Of a stretch of DNA of 64,000 bases, positions 37,462 to 50,455 are shown one piece after another; within the stretch, counting starts at the first letter, position 1; every line of letters starts with the position of its first letter. Origin of the DNA: Strongyloides papillosus (Eukaryota; Nematoda; Chromadorea; Rhabditida; Strongyloididae); assembly GCA_005656395.1 (NCBI GenBank), contig SRSI01000017.1, positions 650,301 to 714,300 of the forward strand, in the 5' to 3' direction. Both the position numbers and the translations under genes were made by a program. The notes beneath the pieces are model-generated. The model worked only from the letters and a program-made list of their open reading frames with translations. It did not search any database and was not told the origin of the DNA.

Positions 37462-38683
37462 TTAAGATTTTAAGGTTCCAGTTTCAGTTACATTAAGGTG
37501 ATATTCAATATCTAAATCAAATTTTCCCTCAGCATCATTAGTAATTATATATACTTCTTTAGACAATGAAGGTAATGTGACGTCAGAAACATCTTCATAT
37601 ATAGTAAGACCTTTCGTACCCTTATCATCACGATATTTAATTTCAATAAAACGATCTTTATTGGGTGTATTTGATCCACCAAATTTTATCTCTTTAATAT
37701 CAATTATTATCTTACCATTATTATTGTTTGATTTTATATAAAATACGCATTTTCCTTTTGGCTCTGCCAATGCTAAAGTGTTTTTTTCTTTTTCTGCAAT
37801 ATGAATTTTAGCACCAATATGTTTACAAGTGTTATTTTCTAATTCTTCACATGTTGGTCCTTTAAATCCGAATGGGCATGTACAAGACAAACAATATTTA
37901 TCGTAATATCCTCCATTTTTACATGGTAAACTTTTTTCACACTTATCACCGCAGTACATTTCACTTAAACGTCTTTTATCATTATGATAAACAACAATTT
38001 TTTTTTCTTTTTCTTTAATCATCTTTTCGTAGTAAGGGTATACCAAAGATCTAAAAGCATTGGTTCCCTCATTTGCGCCAAAATTAAAACCACCAAGCAT
38101 CATAGACTCAAAGTCAAAATCAGTGCTTATATTAGTGGTTACATTACGCTTGTAATAATCTTTATACTTATCAGTTATATTCTCCCAATAAATATAAATG
38201 TTATCATATTTATCACTGCGTAATACTTCTGGAATAAAACCTAAAGCAAGACCAACGTCAAATGCTGCTTTTTTTAAGTCAGTAAATGCATTTTTACTTA
38301 AAGAAACATTTGTGGGTATACTTGCACTATAAGATAACACTACATTAGTTTCACCATCGTGCTTAAAAAAGTTTATGCCTATTTTATTTTTTATAGGATC
38401 ACTTTCCTCCTCAAAACATAGACATGAAGAACCATCCAAACAATCAAGAATAAATTTGATTAAATTATTGTAATCTTCACTACATTTAGCATCATATTCA
38501 ACATAATATTTTTTATACAAGACGGATACCTTGGATAAGGTGGTAAAACTTCTACAACTTCTTTTAGAGATGCGATTCCTCCTTGAAATTCTTCCTAAAA
38601 AAATATTATTTTAAATATTAAAAACTTACTGTTTGTCTTGAAGATGAAAGTATTATTAATAAAAAAAATAAAATGTGCTCCAT
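37462..38683 (-). CDS. Astacin-like pseudo-protease with EGF and CUB-like domains
   Basis: Exon 1 (38683-38630) encodes a signal peptide (MEHILFFLLIILSSS); exon 2 (38594-37462) the rest. The catalytic domain aligns by eye to astacins: KKYYVEYDAKC start, ALGFIPE...RSDKYDNIYIYWENI in place of the zinc loop, SMMLGG at the Met-turn and LSEMYC at the end. An EGF-like module (CKNGGYYDKYCLSCTC, then GFKGPTC) and a CUB-like C-terminus follow. The zinc motif HExxHxxGxxH reads FDVGLALGFIP, so all three His and the catalytic Glu are lost, as is the Met-turn Tyr. It should bind no zinc and cut nothing; a binding or inhibitory role is inference. Exon 2 is one base short for frame: an A6 run at 38511-38516 looks one A short. 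Astacins are heavily expanded in Strongyloides. Confidence 0.75.
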
Positions 38684-39239
38684 AATAAAAAGAAACTTTA
38701 TAAATTATTTGAATAAAGTGGAAAAATTGAAAGCTTAAATACCTCTTTTTCTAAGCAAAATATTTTCAAAAAAGGACAATTTTTGACAAATTTTATTATA
38801 ATAAAAAGTAGTCCTACGTTTTTGAAAAAGCTGAATACATTAAAAATATTTAGTTATCTGTATAAAATTGCATTGTTAAAAATATTGTCAAATTATCCTA
38901 AAAATATTAAATAAATAGTTACTGTAAATTAAATTTGAGTCAAAAGTCTAAGACAATATTTTTTTTAGAAAGTTATTTGCAAATTTCCATGTAGTCCTAG
39001 TTTTTAACGTTAATTTTATGATTAGGCTAAGTTTAATAAGCGATTAAAAACAATATGTATTATTTATTTAGCATACCAGTCTTAGACCCGCCTTCAGCAG
39101 ATCACATCTGGTTCGCAGAGCATATTTTTTTTATGAAATATTTTTTTATTAAGTTATAAGTCACAATATTTGCAAATAAAAATTCTTTTATTGAATTATA
39201 TATTTATGGTGAAGCCAAGTAATTAAAAATACAATGTTA
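38684..39239. other. Intergenic sequence with a small G+C-rich island
   Basis: Mostly A+T-rich. Positions about 39075-39122 stand out as G+C-rich (ACCCGCCTTCAGC, CTGGTTCGCAGAG) but do not fold as a tRNA that I can recognise. Confidence 0.35.
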
Positions 39240-41040
39240 CAATATATTAATATATGAAATATTTCTAAGTTTGAGAACTATTTTTAACGTTTGCATTTAT
39301 TGAAATTGCTTAGTTAAGTAAAGAATTTACCCAAAAAAAAGAATTTTATTTATGTACAAAAGGTGGATAAAAATGAATATCTGAATAATTCAAAGTAACT
39401 ATTTAAGTGATTTTTCATTATTTTTTAAATTGGTATGAACAATTTAATGTTATTCTTCTATTACCTATTTTATTACCTTAATTTTACAAATATATAAATG
39501 AAAAAAGCAAAAAATTAGTATTTATAATTACTTCTTTGTTTTTAAGCTACAGACATCTTTATAGCTTTATATTTTAAGTCAGGCTTAAATTAATAAACTA
39601 AATTTAGTTTTATTAACTTTAACCAACTTTTCATAAGGTTACAGCATTAAAGATTTTAATTTTTACTAAAAAATAATGTTGTCTATTAGTCCGTAATTTG
39701 ACTAATTTTTTTATTTATCTTTTTATTATTGAATTTTCTTTGTATTCCATATTTTCACATTCTAATTGAGTCATAATTTAGAAAATTTCAATAACTTTGG
39801 AAAGAATAATTTCTGAAACAAACTAATACAAAAACGTCTTCAAAAAAAGTAGTATTTTTTAAATATAACTTAGCCAATTATAGACTACAAGTTTTGAAGC
39901 TATTTTTCCCTTTCAAGTCAGAAGAAAATACATTCATTAGTTACATAACTATAAAAATTAATTAAGTTTGGATAAAATTATGCTGAAGATAAAGATGATT
40001 TTTGTGTAAAAAACGAATAAAATGTGAAAAAATTGTCACTAACATAAGTATTACTCGTTTGCCGGTAAGCTATAAACTTCGTAGTAGTTCCATTTTTTTA
40101 AGTTATATTTAGATGTAAATAAAAAAATCATGTCTACAAAATTTTTTTGATTTTTAATAAAGTAATAGCTATCTAACTTTTTAATTTTTATTGAAAAAAT
40201 GGTTAGCATTTTTTGGACTATAACTTGGTCGGCTTTTAATCGATTTTAATAATATTATGTTTTACCCCTTTTTCCTGACTTGTATCATTCAAATGAGTCA
40301 TAAGCTATAAAATTTATTAACTTTAAAAAGAGTTATTTTTTGAACAAAACTATGCAAAAGTCTGTTCAAAAAAGTAATGTTTTTTAGAAATTATTTGGCC
40401 AGTTATGAACTAAAAGTTTTAATACCCATTTTCCGCACTAAGTTAGAACAAAACACATTTAACCACTACTTAACCCTAAAAATTGATCAAGTTTGAAAAG
40501 AGCTATTTCTGGAACAAAATTGATTGTTACAAGAAAAATGGAAAAAAGGCAAAAAATTTGACATTCAAATTAATACAATTTCTTTCTTTGCTAAGCTATA
40601 AACTTCGATAGATAATTACTTTTTAAGTTAGACATAGATCTATCTAACATATATTATTTTATTTGTTTTTATCAAGGTATGACTAAGTTGTAGCTGCTTA
40701 ACTTTTAAGATATTTTTTTAAAATGATTACCACTCTTTGGACCATAACTCGGCTAATTTTTAATACAATATTATAGTATTGTGTTTCCGCACTATTCTGG
40801 AATTTGACTTTTCAAATGATATATAAACTATTGCATCTTATATATTTTGAAATAACGTTATTCCCTGGTCAAATCTATGCTAAAGAAGGCTACAAAAACG
40901 ACGTTTTTTAAACATTACATGACAAATTATGGCCTAAAACTTTTAAGACCATTTTCTCCACTAACTTAAAAAAACACATTTTTTGGCCATTTACTTATAA
41001 AAATAGGTTAAATTTGAAGAGAGTTATGAGAAGAACAAAT
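39240..41040. repeat. Diverged tandem repeat, ~525-bp unit, copy A
   Basis: About three diverged units start near 39780, 40305 and 40830. Each holds the same order of phrases: a TTTGAAA...GTTATTT motif, an AAA..TATGC..AA..G motif, a TTTTT(A/T)AA...A(C/T)TTGGCCA..TATG motif, and a run like CCATTTTC..CACTAA.TTAGA. No long ORF. The block as a whole recurs in direct orientation at 50951-52740. No function is evident; it behaves as a satellite-like or internally repetitive element. Confidence 0.7.
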
Positions 41041-41432
41041 TTTCTTCTTATTTCTTTTATTATAGATAAAAAAGGTTATATAAGAGTAATGATAAAAATA
41101 AGAATATTATTTAAATGTTATTCGGGAAATTAATTTTTTGAATATCTTGATAATTGAATATTGTTGATGCGGCTCCATAGTTGAATATTATAATAAAATT
41201 AATAAGGGTTTTAGAATGATATAATAATAACATAATAGCATATTAATGGTGTGATTTAAAAAGATTAATAATTATCCTGTGATAGTATTATGTATAGTAT
41301 GGTACGTGCAATAGAGTGTAAGATATAGAGAGGCAATAATACAAAAATAAAGATTTTCAACCATATTTGGTACTTATTAATATAATAGCTGTTTTTCTAA
41401 AATAAAAGAAATTGAATATAAAAGTGAAACAA

Positions 41433-43235
41433 TTACTGTTTGTTTCTTTTTACAGTGAAATGTATTTCTAAATCACTGTTACTTACTTCTATTTCTAGTC
41501 TTATCTGTTTATTAGTATTATCATTATTTTCTGGAGTAAACGCTACTGTAACATTTTTATTAACCTGAATTGGACATGGGCATGTATCGGAGAGAATCTT
41601 GTCGGTAGTTACCTCTTCTTTAATACTAGTTTTCTTTGTCTTTCTCATTAAGTTCTGAGATTATCTCCTCAGTTATTCTCTCAATTTCCTCATCTTAATT
41701 TTCTATGATTTCAATGTCTTCTTCATCAAACCTGTTAAACGGATCTCTATGAATTGCTTCATCTTCCCAGCTAGGTGGGATATCATCGTTTCTTAAGAAT
41801 TGTAACATCTGACCGTTGACAGGTAATATTATTGCACCATTCAGTTGTTGTAAGTGAAAGTCTATGGTCAGAATCTTTTTGGTGTTCTCTTTTCTTTAAA
41901 TAAAGAAGTTGTACCAGCCTTGAACATGTTCGACACCAGTAATTGGTGCCTTATGAAATAGGCCTCTAACTCAGAGACATCCATATCTCTATTTAGTAAA
42001 AGTCTTATTTTCTTATGTTCTGAGAAGAAGAATAAATATTTGATTCCATCTATTTTTATCTTTCTTTTTAAGTCTTTAAAATGTGATTCAGTTTTAATCA
42101 TTTCGGGTTCATCGTATCCCACAATCCTAAATGCACCCAAATAATTAAATGATTGAACTTGTATATATTTTAAATTCTTGTTTTCTATGTATTTTCTCAA
42201 CATTTGTGGTATTACCATAGATGGTAACCCAGAAATTGTGAAATAGTAATAAGTGTCTTGGCGGATCATAGTGAATAGAGATTGTTAACTGACATAAACT
42301 CATTTTTCTTCTATTTTTTTCCCTTTTTATACATTAGATTTTTTTTACCACTTTTTGCCATTACAGTAATGTTTCTATTTTTAAAAACATTTTCTTCTTC
42401 TTTTATTCAAAATTTTTGTTATTTCTTATTTTGCAATCATTATTTCTTTGATTCTAAAATGTTTTATTTTTACAAATTGTTTGCTAATATTTATAGGTAC
42501 CTATATTTACAATAGGTATTTGACAATGAGAATTTTAAAAAGTCATCTACGATGGTTATAAAGTATTTATTCTTACTTTTGTCGTTGTTATGTTTTCTCT
42601 TACATAAATATTCAATCTTAACCATGGTTCTTCCAAAGGATCCCATGCTCTTTTTCAATTTGTCGTAGTCTTTGGTGCAAATTTTACCACTTTTTTTCAC
42701 TTTTCATAAATTATTTCTACCTTCATGTTTTCCCACAAGAAGTATTGTCTTATTAGATCAATTATTTTTCAAACACCAAAGTGATTTTCTAATTCTAATT
42801 TTGTATGGTATTCTTGAGTAAGATAAAGTGTCTTCTTCTCTTGTATCTATATTCTTTTTTTCCCCTGTATTTCAATATATCCTATATCATTTACAAAATG
42901 TTTATGTTCTGGATACTTTTTCTTTAGTGTTTCTATTTCTATGTAGCCAATATAACAATATAAATTGTTTTTCGGATATAGGTGGAGGCATATTAATGTT
43001 ATCATAATACAGTGTAACGTACAAAATTTTTACTGAAATATCCGGTTGATTATTCGCAATTCCTAGATTTCTAGATATTAAGTATGCTAGTGCATTTTGC
43101 TTTTCCCTTTTTATAGTGTAATTCTAGATTATAGAACATTGATACCATTTGATATCTTTCTAACTTGTTTGATTCTCCCAGGCTGATTTGATAGCTAATA
43201 ATTTTTTTTGATCCGTGCATACATCCGCCGTTTTT
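41433..43235 (-). pseudogene. Ty3/gypsy-type relic: RNase H end, integrase, accessory post-pol ORF
   Basis: Reading the minus strand from 43235: RNase H-like phrases with indels (TDQKKLLAIKSAWE, ERYQMVSMFYNLELHYKKGK), then an integrase zinc region (LENHFGV..IIDLIRQYFLWENMK, KICTKDYDKLKK) and the start of the integrase core (NKYFITIVDDFLKFS, 42700-42491). Downstream is an accessory ORF (42269-41868, continued one frame over to about 41690) with TYYYFTISGLP and IQVQSFNYLGAFRIVGYDE. Its partner is the ORF at 58634-59259 of the LTR element. A last short ORF covers 41648-41433. RT, protease and gag are missing; the relic stops exactly where the segmental duplication begins. Stops and shifts make it dead. 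Confidence 0.7.
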
Positions 43236-43239
43236 CTTC

Positions 43240-45520
43240 TTATTTAATATTTGAAAGTTTTGATTGGGTATACTAAGTATTATTAATAGATAAAATAGAG
43301 TTAAAAAATTTTATTATTGCTATATTGTCTTAAAAATACTAGGATTACAATACTAACTAGCAATAATAACAATACGATGATATAAAATTTTAGTTTACAA
43401 TATCTAGGTTTCCTAATTTCTCCCATTATCAAAGCTTTTTCCATTTTTCACATCGCTAATGGTTAACCAGATTAATTAAAATTAATTTTATATTTATCGT
43501 TGTAAATTGCTAATTATAATAATTTATATAAGTTATTCTGCTTATATACAATTTATCTACTACTTTTGTTATAATTGTGTGATGTATCTATCTATTACTG
43601 AATATTGCAAGTCCTCAAGTGACATAAATATTTTGTAGATTCATTTTACTCTGAAGATACGTAAATACCTTGTATATTCTATAATATTGTAAAATTCAGC
43701 TCTCTTAAAACAATTTTTTATTATACTTGTTGTATTTTTTAAATATATTCAAATTTATTTTCTATACTATATTTATACAAATGATCTTTACATTTAGTAA
43801 ATTTTGTATTATTTCTAACTCACTATAATATATTTTTACGGTTTGTCAAGTTTATTTATGATGAATTTACAGCTCAAGTGATTAAAATTAATTTATAAGC
43901 AGATCAATTCCATGTATCTCTTTTTTCAAAAGGACGAAAATATACAAGTATTTGTTTACCATCAAAGGTAATTTCGCTTTAAGAAGTCTTTCTATATACC
44001 AAATAAAAAACAACAACAAATCGAATCTTTTAAACATTAAAGGTAAATGTCATCAATTTTTGTAAAAGTATATGATAACTAATGACTTCAAGATCAAATT
44101 TCTTCAACATAAAGTTAATATACAATAATTAATACTTTATATTAATAAAATTTAGGCAGTAGCTGTTTCATGATACAATCAAATATACAAAGTTGATTGT
44201 TTGTCATGGTTTTTTATGTATAAATACAAACAAAAAAAAATCTCACCCTCTCTTAGTCAACTAACATTAACCTAGTTATAGCACAGAGAGTGTGAGTTTT
44301 TCTTCTTTAAATTATTAACTTATTATTTAGTTTTTATATCTTCCTTATTTTGTGAAAATAAATTATCAATTTAATCTCTTATTCTGAAACATAGCTTTGG
44401 ATTATTTTAATATTTAAGTCATGTTTGTACTTTTTATATGTCATTTTATTTTACGTTGTTAACATTTTTCAAAAAATAACTAAAAAACTTTATAAATTGA
44501 TGTTGAAAATTAAATCTTTATAAGCAAACAAATATTATAATCTCAATAAAAAACTAAATCCTATAAAATTTACCTCTCTACTAATTTTATTCTAGTATCT
44601 CATCCATTGTATTTAAAAAATACCTGTAAATTTTTAATAAAATAGAAGAAATGCTTAAACCTTTTTTCTACAATTTCTAAGGTTAAAGTTCACAACAACA
44701 TAAATTTAATTTTTAAGATATTTATTCAATTAGCATTATTTTTGAATCGTAGATGTTGTGCCGGACTAAATTTATTGTAATTTATTTCAAATAGAAAACG
44801 ACCATAACCTCGAAGACTATAAAAAGAGATATTGGATAATACTTCATTTTACGTAACACCTTAGAAGATCATAGAATTACTGAACATAAGTATTAAATTT
44901 ACAATTATATTTTACAAATATCTGCATATCTTTATAATTATTTTATTTATCTTTTCACTAAAAGTTTAAATAAAGTGTGTTATTATACTTCAAATATCCG
45001 TAAATATCTTGAAATACCAAAGAATTTGTTAGGATTACATGCCGTCTAAAGAAATAAACATTTCTGGGAACAAAAACCTCCAAAAAAGAGAGATCTATTA
45101 CCACCTCTTTTAAAAATTTTCTATTCCTACAAAAAATATAAATTGAAATATTTCAATTTCAGTTTAGTCATTGTTAGTCTTTCTTTATGTTGTAGAAATG
45201 ATTATATTATTATGATTTGATTTTAAATAAAGGTTTATTTTATTCATTTTACATTTCTAAATTTTGATTGAATTTCCAATATTCACGGTACAACGAGATA
45301 CTATTAGATAAAAGACTGGAAGAAAAAAATGAAAGAAGATATTTTTATAACCCTCAATTTTTATTGTGATGAATAGCATTTTCAACTATTTGTTAGTAGC
45401 AAAAATTTATTAAGTTGTATTACTCACATAGATTAATAAATATAAATTATATTCAAATTTCATATATTAATATTTATATTTCATTATGAATAAATCAAAT
45501 ACTCATATCTGATTACAAAT
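43240..45520. repeat. Segmental duplication, copy 1 (empty site)
   Basis: 43240-43595 matches 56430-56775 and 43600-45520 matches 61854-63520, in the same order and orientation, apart from scattered differences and small gaps (one inserted/deleted stretch near 43730/61980-62140 and one near 44200-44390). The junction near 43598 is contiguous here, while 5.07 kb of LTR element stands at this point in copy 2. No gene recognised in the block. Confidence 0.8.
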
Positions 45521-46400
45521 GAATACAGTTATTTATTCTACTTTTATGACTTTATCCTGTACATTCTTTAGATTTAAGTTTGCAACTTGGAGATTATAAC
45601 TAAGAAACTTTTCGAAAATAGATATTATTTTAACAATTCTTAAAAACTTAAAAACATTTACCATTGGTTTATGTCAACATTGTTTTGATATTTCAACAAC
45701 TCTACTATCTCATACAGACATGTTCTTATATAATTTTTTATCGTATTCTAACTTATATCAAAAAACTACTATAGTTTACAGTGTTAACAAAATTTAATAT
45801 ATATTTTCATTGCTAAAATATTTATTTTTTTTGGGATAAAAAAGTTTTATACTTTTTTTCTGAATTATTATTCTTTTTTTGACTGAATGTTTAAGAAATT
45901 TAACAATATAAAATCGTAGAATATTTTTGGTATTATTTTTTTTAAACACAAAGATGTTTTATTCAAAAAAGATAACAATTAGTGATAGTAAAATATTTAA
46001 AAAATTTTTATTTAAAATATAATAATTAAGCTGTTTGATATTTATATTTATTCTCAATTTTACTACTTTAAAGATACTAAAATATTAAAACAAAGTTAAT
46101 GCTATGATTTTAAATTAATTTTAATGTTGCATTGACCAGGCTAGTGATGCTTGAGCATTAAAATACAAAAAAGTTATAATTAAAAAGCAAATTTTAAAAA
46201 CAAATATATATCACTTTGGTACATAGAAAGCCTGTTTTTTTCCATAATTTTAAATAAAGACTATTTTAATATCAATTTAATTATCAAAAAAATATAAAAT
46301 AAATTTCCTTCAAATATTCTAATTCTTTCGTGTAAATAAAAAGTAACAAATAGATAGTATGATTATAAGATGGTCAACTAAAAAATTATAATGTAGAATT

Positions 46401-47951
46401 TTAATATAAACGACGAAACTTGATGAAATACTGAATTCTATCTATTATGATCAAAAAAAGGCAGAAAAAGATTTCGATAATATTAATCATTCCCAAACCC
46501 AAAAGTAAACCTAAAGTATTTCCAATATCAGCAAACAAATTCGCAGAACGATACACTACTTCTTCTTTTTTCGTTAAAACTGTATGTTCTTTAATAAAAA
46601 AGTTTAATATTACATAATTTGCACTAATATCATCCTCCAAATCCTCTTCACTTCCTGTAAGGCGTAGCATTTCAGCCATATTTTTTGCATGAAGTTTACT
46701 GTAAGTTGGATTTGTTCTGTAACTATAAGATTCACATGGTGGAGGGCAAGAGCATTTATCTTTAAATTCTGGATGTAAAATATCATTATTAAGGTTGTCA
46801 GGAAAAAGTGAATCACTCAAGCAATCGAAACATTTTAAATCATCACATTTACATGGTTTTTCTAAAAAAAATTGATGAGCTAAATAGGAATATATTTTTA
46901 TTAATTACCTTTACCACACATCAACAAGTTCGGTTGAAATGGGATTATATTTTGACATTGTGTCAAATGATTCTTTTTTAGACAAGTTGTATAACAAGAA
47001 TCGTATGTGTATGTACCAAATGTATAGAGACTATCTGGATCTTCAGTATTATAATCCAAACAATTTGATATATTTTTATTTTTTATTTCTTTTGCTATTG
47101 TAATTGGTATGTTTACTTCATAACCAAGAGGTAAAACATCAGTGTGAAAAGTAGCTAATTGGTGGTTGTCTTTATCTTTAGGATTTAAAATTTGATATTG
47201 AATTGATAGGTAAGGTGGATATCCATAAACTTTACGAAAATGATTTCTAAAGATACATATATTATGATTAAAAATAAAATCTTACTTTATATCACTAATT
47301 TCATTTTTTAATAATACAGATAAGCCAAATTCTTTACCAACTCTTGAAAATGCACCAAATTTTTGTTTCTTATTTTCAAATATAAAACATCTTCCAATTC
47401 CGTGATCATCATAATTACTAATTGCCATGAATTTATTGCAATTTTGGCCAAGATAAGTACACTCGAGGAGAGAAACATTTGTTGAAATATCTTCATCTTT
47501 TATTAACTTATAACAATAATATTTTTTTTTATATCTAACTTACTTTATTAATGTAAATTCGATAATTTCTTTGGAGATTATTAACATACATTTCTGGATC
47601 ATGAAATGAATTTGTTTTCATGTGGTTAGAAAACTTTGTCCCATAAAGATCGTTGTTCATAAGAGGATCATTATCAAAGAATGAATCTTCATTATATTTA
47701 TTTTGAATATTAAAGCATACACTTATTTTTGGAAAAAAATCTTCATTCACTCTACGTGTTGTTAAAACTTTGGTTTCTATTTTTTTACCGAATATCTTTT
47801 GCATAACTATGATTATAGTCAATGTCATCATTGAAATCATAAATAAAGTCCATAAAAAAAGTATTTTTTTATTTCTTGAATAATATGCTTGAGTAACTAC
47901 GTTTACACCACTCCAATTAGAAAAATCCTTAATTATTTCTTTTAAGCTCAT
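46401..47951 (-). CDS. DEG/ENaC (ASC) family sodium channel subunit
   Basis: Four exons, 47951-47544, 47506-47286, 47246-46909 and 46861-46401, join in phases 0, 2/1 and 1/2 for 475 aa. TM1 lies near residues 30-53 (ILFLWTLFMISMMTLTIIIVM), followed by the FPKISVCFN motif (family form FPxVTxCN). The extracellular domain is Cys-rich (ECTYLGQNC, CLDYN, CYTTC, CKCDDLKC, CSCPPPCESYSY). TM2 (ADIGNTLGLLLGLGMINIIE) carries the selectivity filter. The family forms trimeric amiloride-sensitive cation channels in neurons, muscle or epithelia. The filter, normally G/S-x-S, reads GLG, so the last Ser is Gly; conductance or selectivity may differ. The cytoplasmic C-terminus is short. A dead tandem copy lies at 48691-50245. 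Confidence 0.88.
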
Positions 47952-48690
47952 CTTAATAGTGAAGAAGATAATAGTAATGTTGAAATAAGCAAAATGGAAA
48001 AATATTAATGCTTTGATATTTATATTCTACGATGCTTAGTAACGAAGTATTCGATTCTACTGAATAAATAAAATTATTGTTTCTACTTTTATGATGTTAT
48101 TTGGTCTATTCTTTTATGTTAAGTTTGTAACTTGGAGATTGTAGCTAAGATACTTTTCAAAAATAAATATTTTCTAACAAAGTTTTAAAATTTAAAAGAT
48201 AGGAAAGTCATTTATTAGTTGATTTTAACGTTGTTTTGATATTTCAATAACTATATTATTTTAAACATGCATGTTTTTATGCAATTTTTCTTATTGCTTA
48301 TCTTACTGTATTATATCTTATACCAAAACATTATACTGGTTTCCATGGTTAAAGAAGTTTAATATATATTCTAATTGTTAAAAATTTAAGTTTTATCTAG
48401 AAAAATCATTTTATATTCTTTTCCGGATAAGTATTTCTTTTAACTCAATTTTTAAGAAATTTAATGATATAAAAATGTAATATATTTTTGATACAATTTC
48501 TTTTAAACATAAAAATGTTTTATTAAAAAAAATAGTGATTTAAAAAACATAACATTAAAATAAAATTTATTAAAAATATAACTATTAAGTTATTTTATAT
48601 TTATTTTCAGTATATTTAACAAAAATGTTAACAAATCTTTCTTGAAAAACATCTTTTGATAAAAAGAAAAGCAATAACTTAATAGGGTAA

Positions 48691-50245
48691 TTAAAAAATG
48701 GTCATTTTAAACAATATAACATAAAAATCTTTAAATAAACGATGAAACTTGACGGAATACACAATTCTATCTAATATGATTAAAGAAACAAAAAAGATTC
48801 CAATGATATTAATCATTTCCAAATCAAAAATAAATCTACATTGTTTCAATATATGCGAAGTATTTGCTGAATAATATACCACTTCTCCTGTTTTTGTTAA
48901 AACTGTAAGCTTTTTAATGAAAAAGTTTAATATTGCATTATTTGAACAAATACCATCCTTCAATTTATTTACACTTCCTGTAATGCCGAGAATTCAGTTT
49001 TGTTTTTGGCATGAATTCTATGTAATTTGGACTTGTTGTGTAGCAATAAGTTTTACATTGCGAAGGACAAGCGCATTTATATTTAAAGTTTGAATATAAA
49101 ATACTACTATAAAGATTATCAGGAAACAGTGAATTGCTCAAACAATTTAAACATTTTGTATCTTCGTATTTACATGATCTACCTAAAATAAATTGGATAA
49201 ACTAAAAAGGAATAACATTTTTAATAACTTACGTCTTTTAATGAACGGAGAATATAGCATTATAGCTTGGCATAATGCAATTTCTTTCTTTCATACAATT
49301 TATCTAACAAGAATTATATGTGTAAGCAGCAATTTTATGAAGACTACCTGGATCTCCAATATTATAGTCCAAATAATTTATTGTACTTTAAATATTTATT
49401 TTTTTGTTATTGAAATGGGTATATATATTTCATAACCAAGGAGTAAGATGCTACTGTAAAAAGTAGGCAATATGAGGTAATCCTATTTATATTTAATTTG
49501 AGAATTAACTGATAAATAAAGTGAATATCGAATGGTTTTTTGAAAGTAATTTCTAAAGTTGCAGATAATAATTAAAAATAAATTCTTACTTTATATTGCT
49601 GATTTCATTTTTTAATAATGCAGATAAGCCAAATTTTTTTACCAACCCTTGAAAATGCACCGAAAATTTGTTCACTATATTTAAATGAAAAACATTTTCC
49701 ATTACCATAATCATTAAATTTATCACTAGACACAATTTTATTGCAATTTTAGATACGATAACTATAGTCGAGAACATAAATATCTGTTAGAATTTTTTGA
49801 CTTATTAATAACATGGAATAATTATATTCTATGATAATATCTTACTTACTCCTCTTAAGAAAATTTGATAATATCGTTGAACATTATTAACAAATATTTT
49901 CGGATTATGGAATGAAGTTGTTTTCATGTGGTTAGAACAACTTTTTAGATGAAATTCCTTTTTGAATTTAGGTATATTTAAAAAATTAGTGATTTATCAT
50001 AAGGATTTTAAGTATCAAAGCATACAATTATTTTCGAGATAAATCTTCGTTCACTCTACATGTTGTTAAAACTTTAGATTTGTTTTTTTAACATATATTT
50101 TTGTAATACCGTGGACACAATATTTGTTACCATTGGAATTATAAATTAAATCTGTAAAAAGATATTTTCTATTTTTTGAATATTATGCTTGATAACTACA
50201 TTCACACAACTCCAATTACAAAAATTCTTAGTCATCACTTTTGAA
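48691..50245 (-). pseudogene. Decayed tandem copy of the DEG/ENaC gene
   Basis: Homologous piece by piece to the intact gene at 46401-47951. The TM2 end is at 48963-48691 (NAILNFFIKKLTVLTKTGEVVY, with frame damage in the filter region). The extracellular exon at 49777-49586 matches the intact exon with a shifted frame (ALLKNEISNIK). The N-terminal region at 50245-50050 has multiple stops where TM1 should be. Many indels and stops show it cannot make a channel. Confidence 0.8.
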
Positions 50246-50455
50246 TTTTAACAGTAAGTGAAATACGAGTGATTATAGAAAAAGTAAAATGGAAACATAA
50301 TAATGCTTTGATATGTATGTATAACAAGATCCCTAATAACGGAATTTTGGATTCTTGTAAATGAGTAACAAAAATTTATAAAGTTGTGCTACCCACATAA
50401 TTTAACAAATAAAAATATATAACGTATATTCAAATTTCATATAATAATACTTATA

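Larger units (their letters stand above)
45520..50340. repeat. Tandem duplication of a ~2.4-kb DEG/ENaC gene unit
   Basis: Unit A (about 45520-48050) and unit B (about 48055-50340) share coding exons, introns and flank; for example AACTTGGAGATT is followed by TAACTAAGA or TAGCTAAGA at 45588 and 48130, and GTTTTGATATTTCAA occurs in both. Unit A holds an intact gene; unit B is decayed. Confidence 0.75.

Noticed and set aside
39075..39122. G+C-rich patch with GGTTCGCAGAG as a tRNA T arm
   Set aside because: Stem lengths do not fit a T arm and the rest of the cloverleaf is absent.
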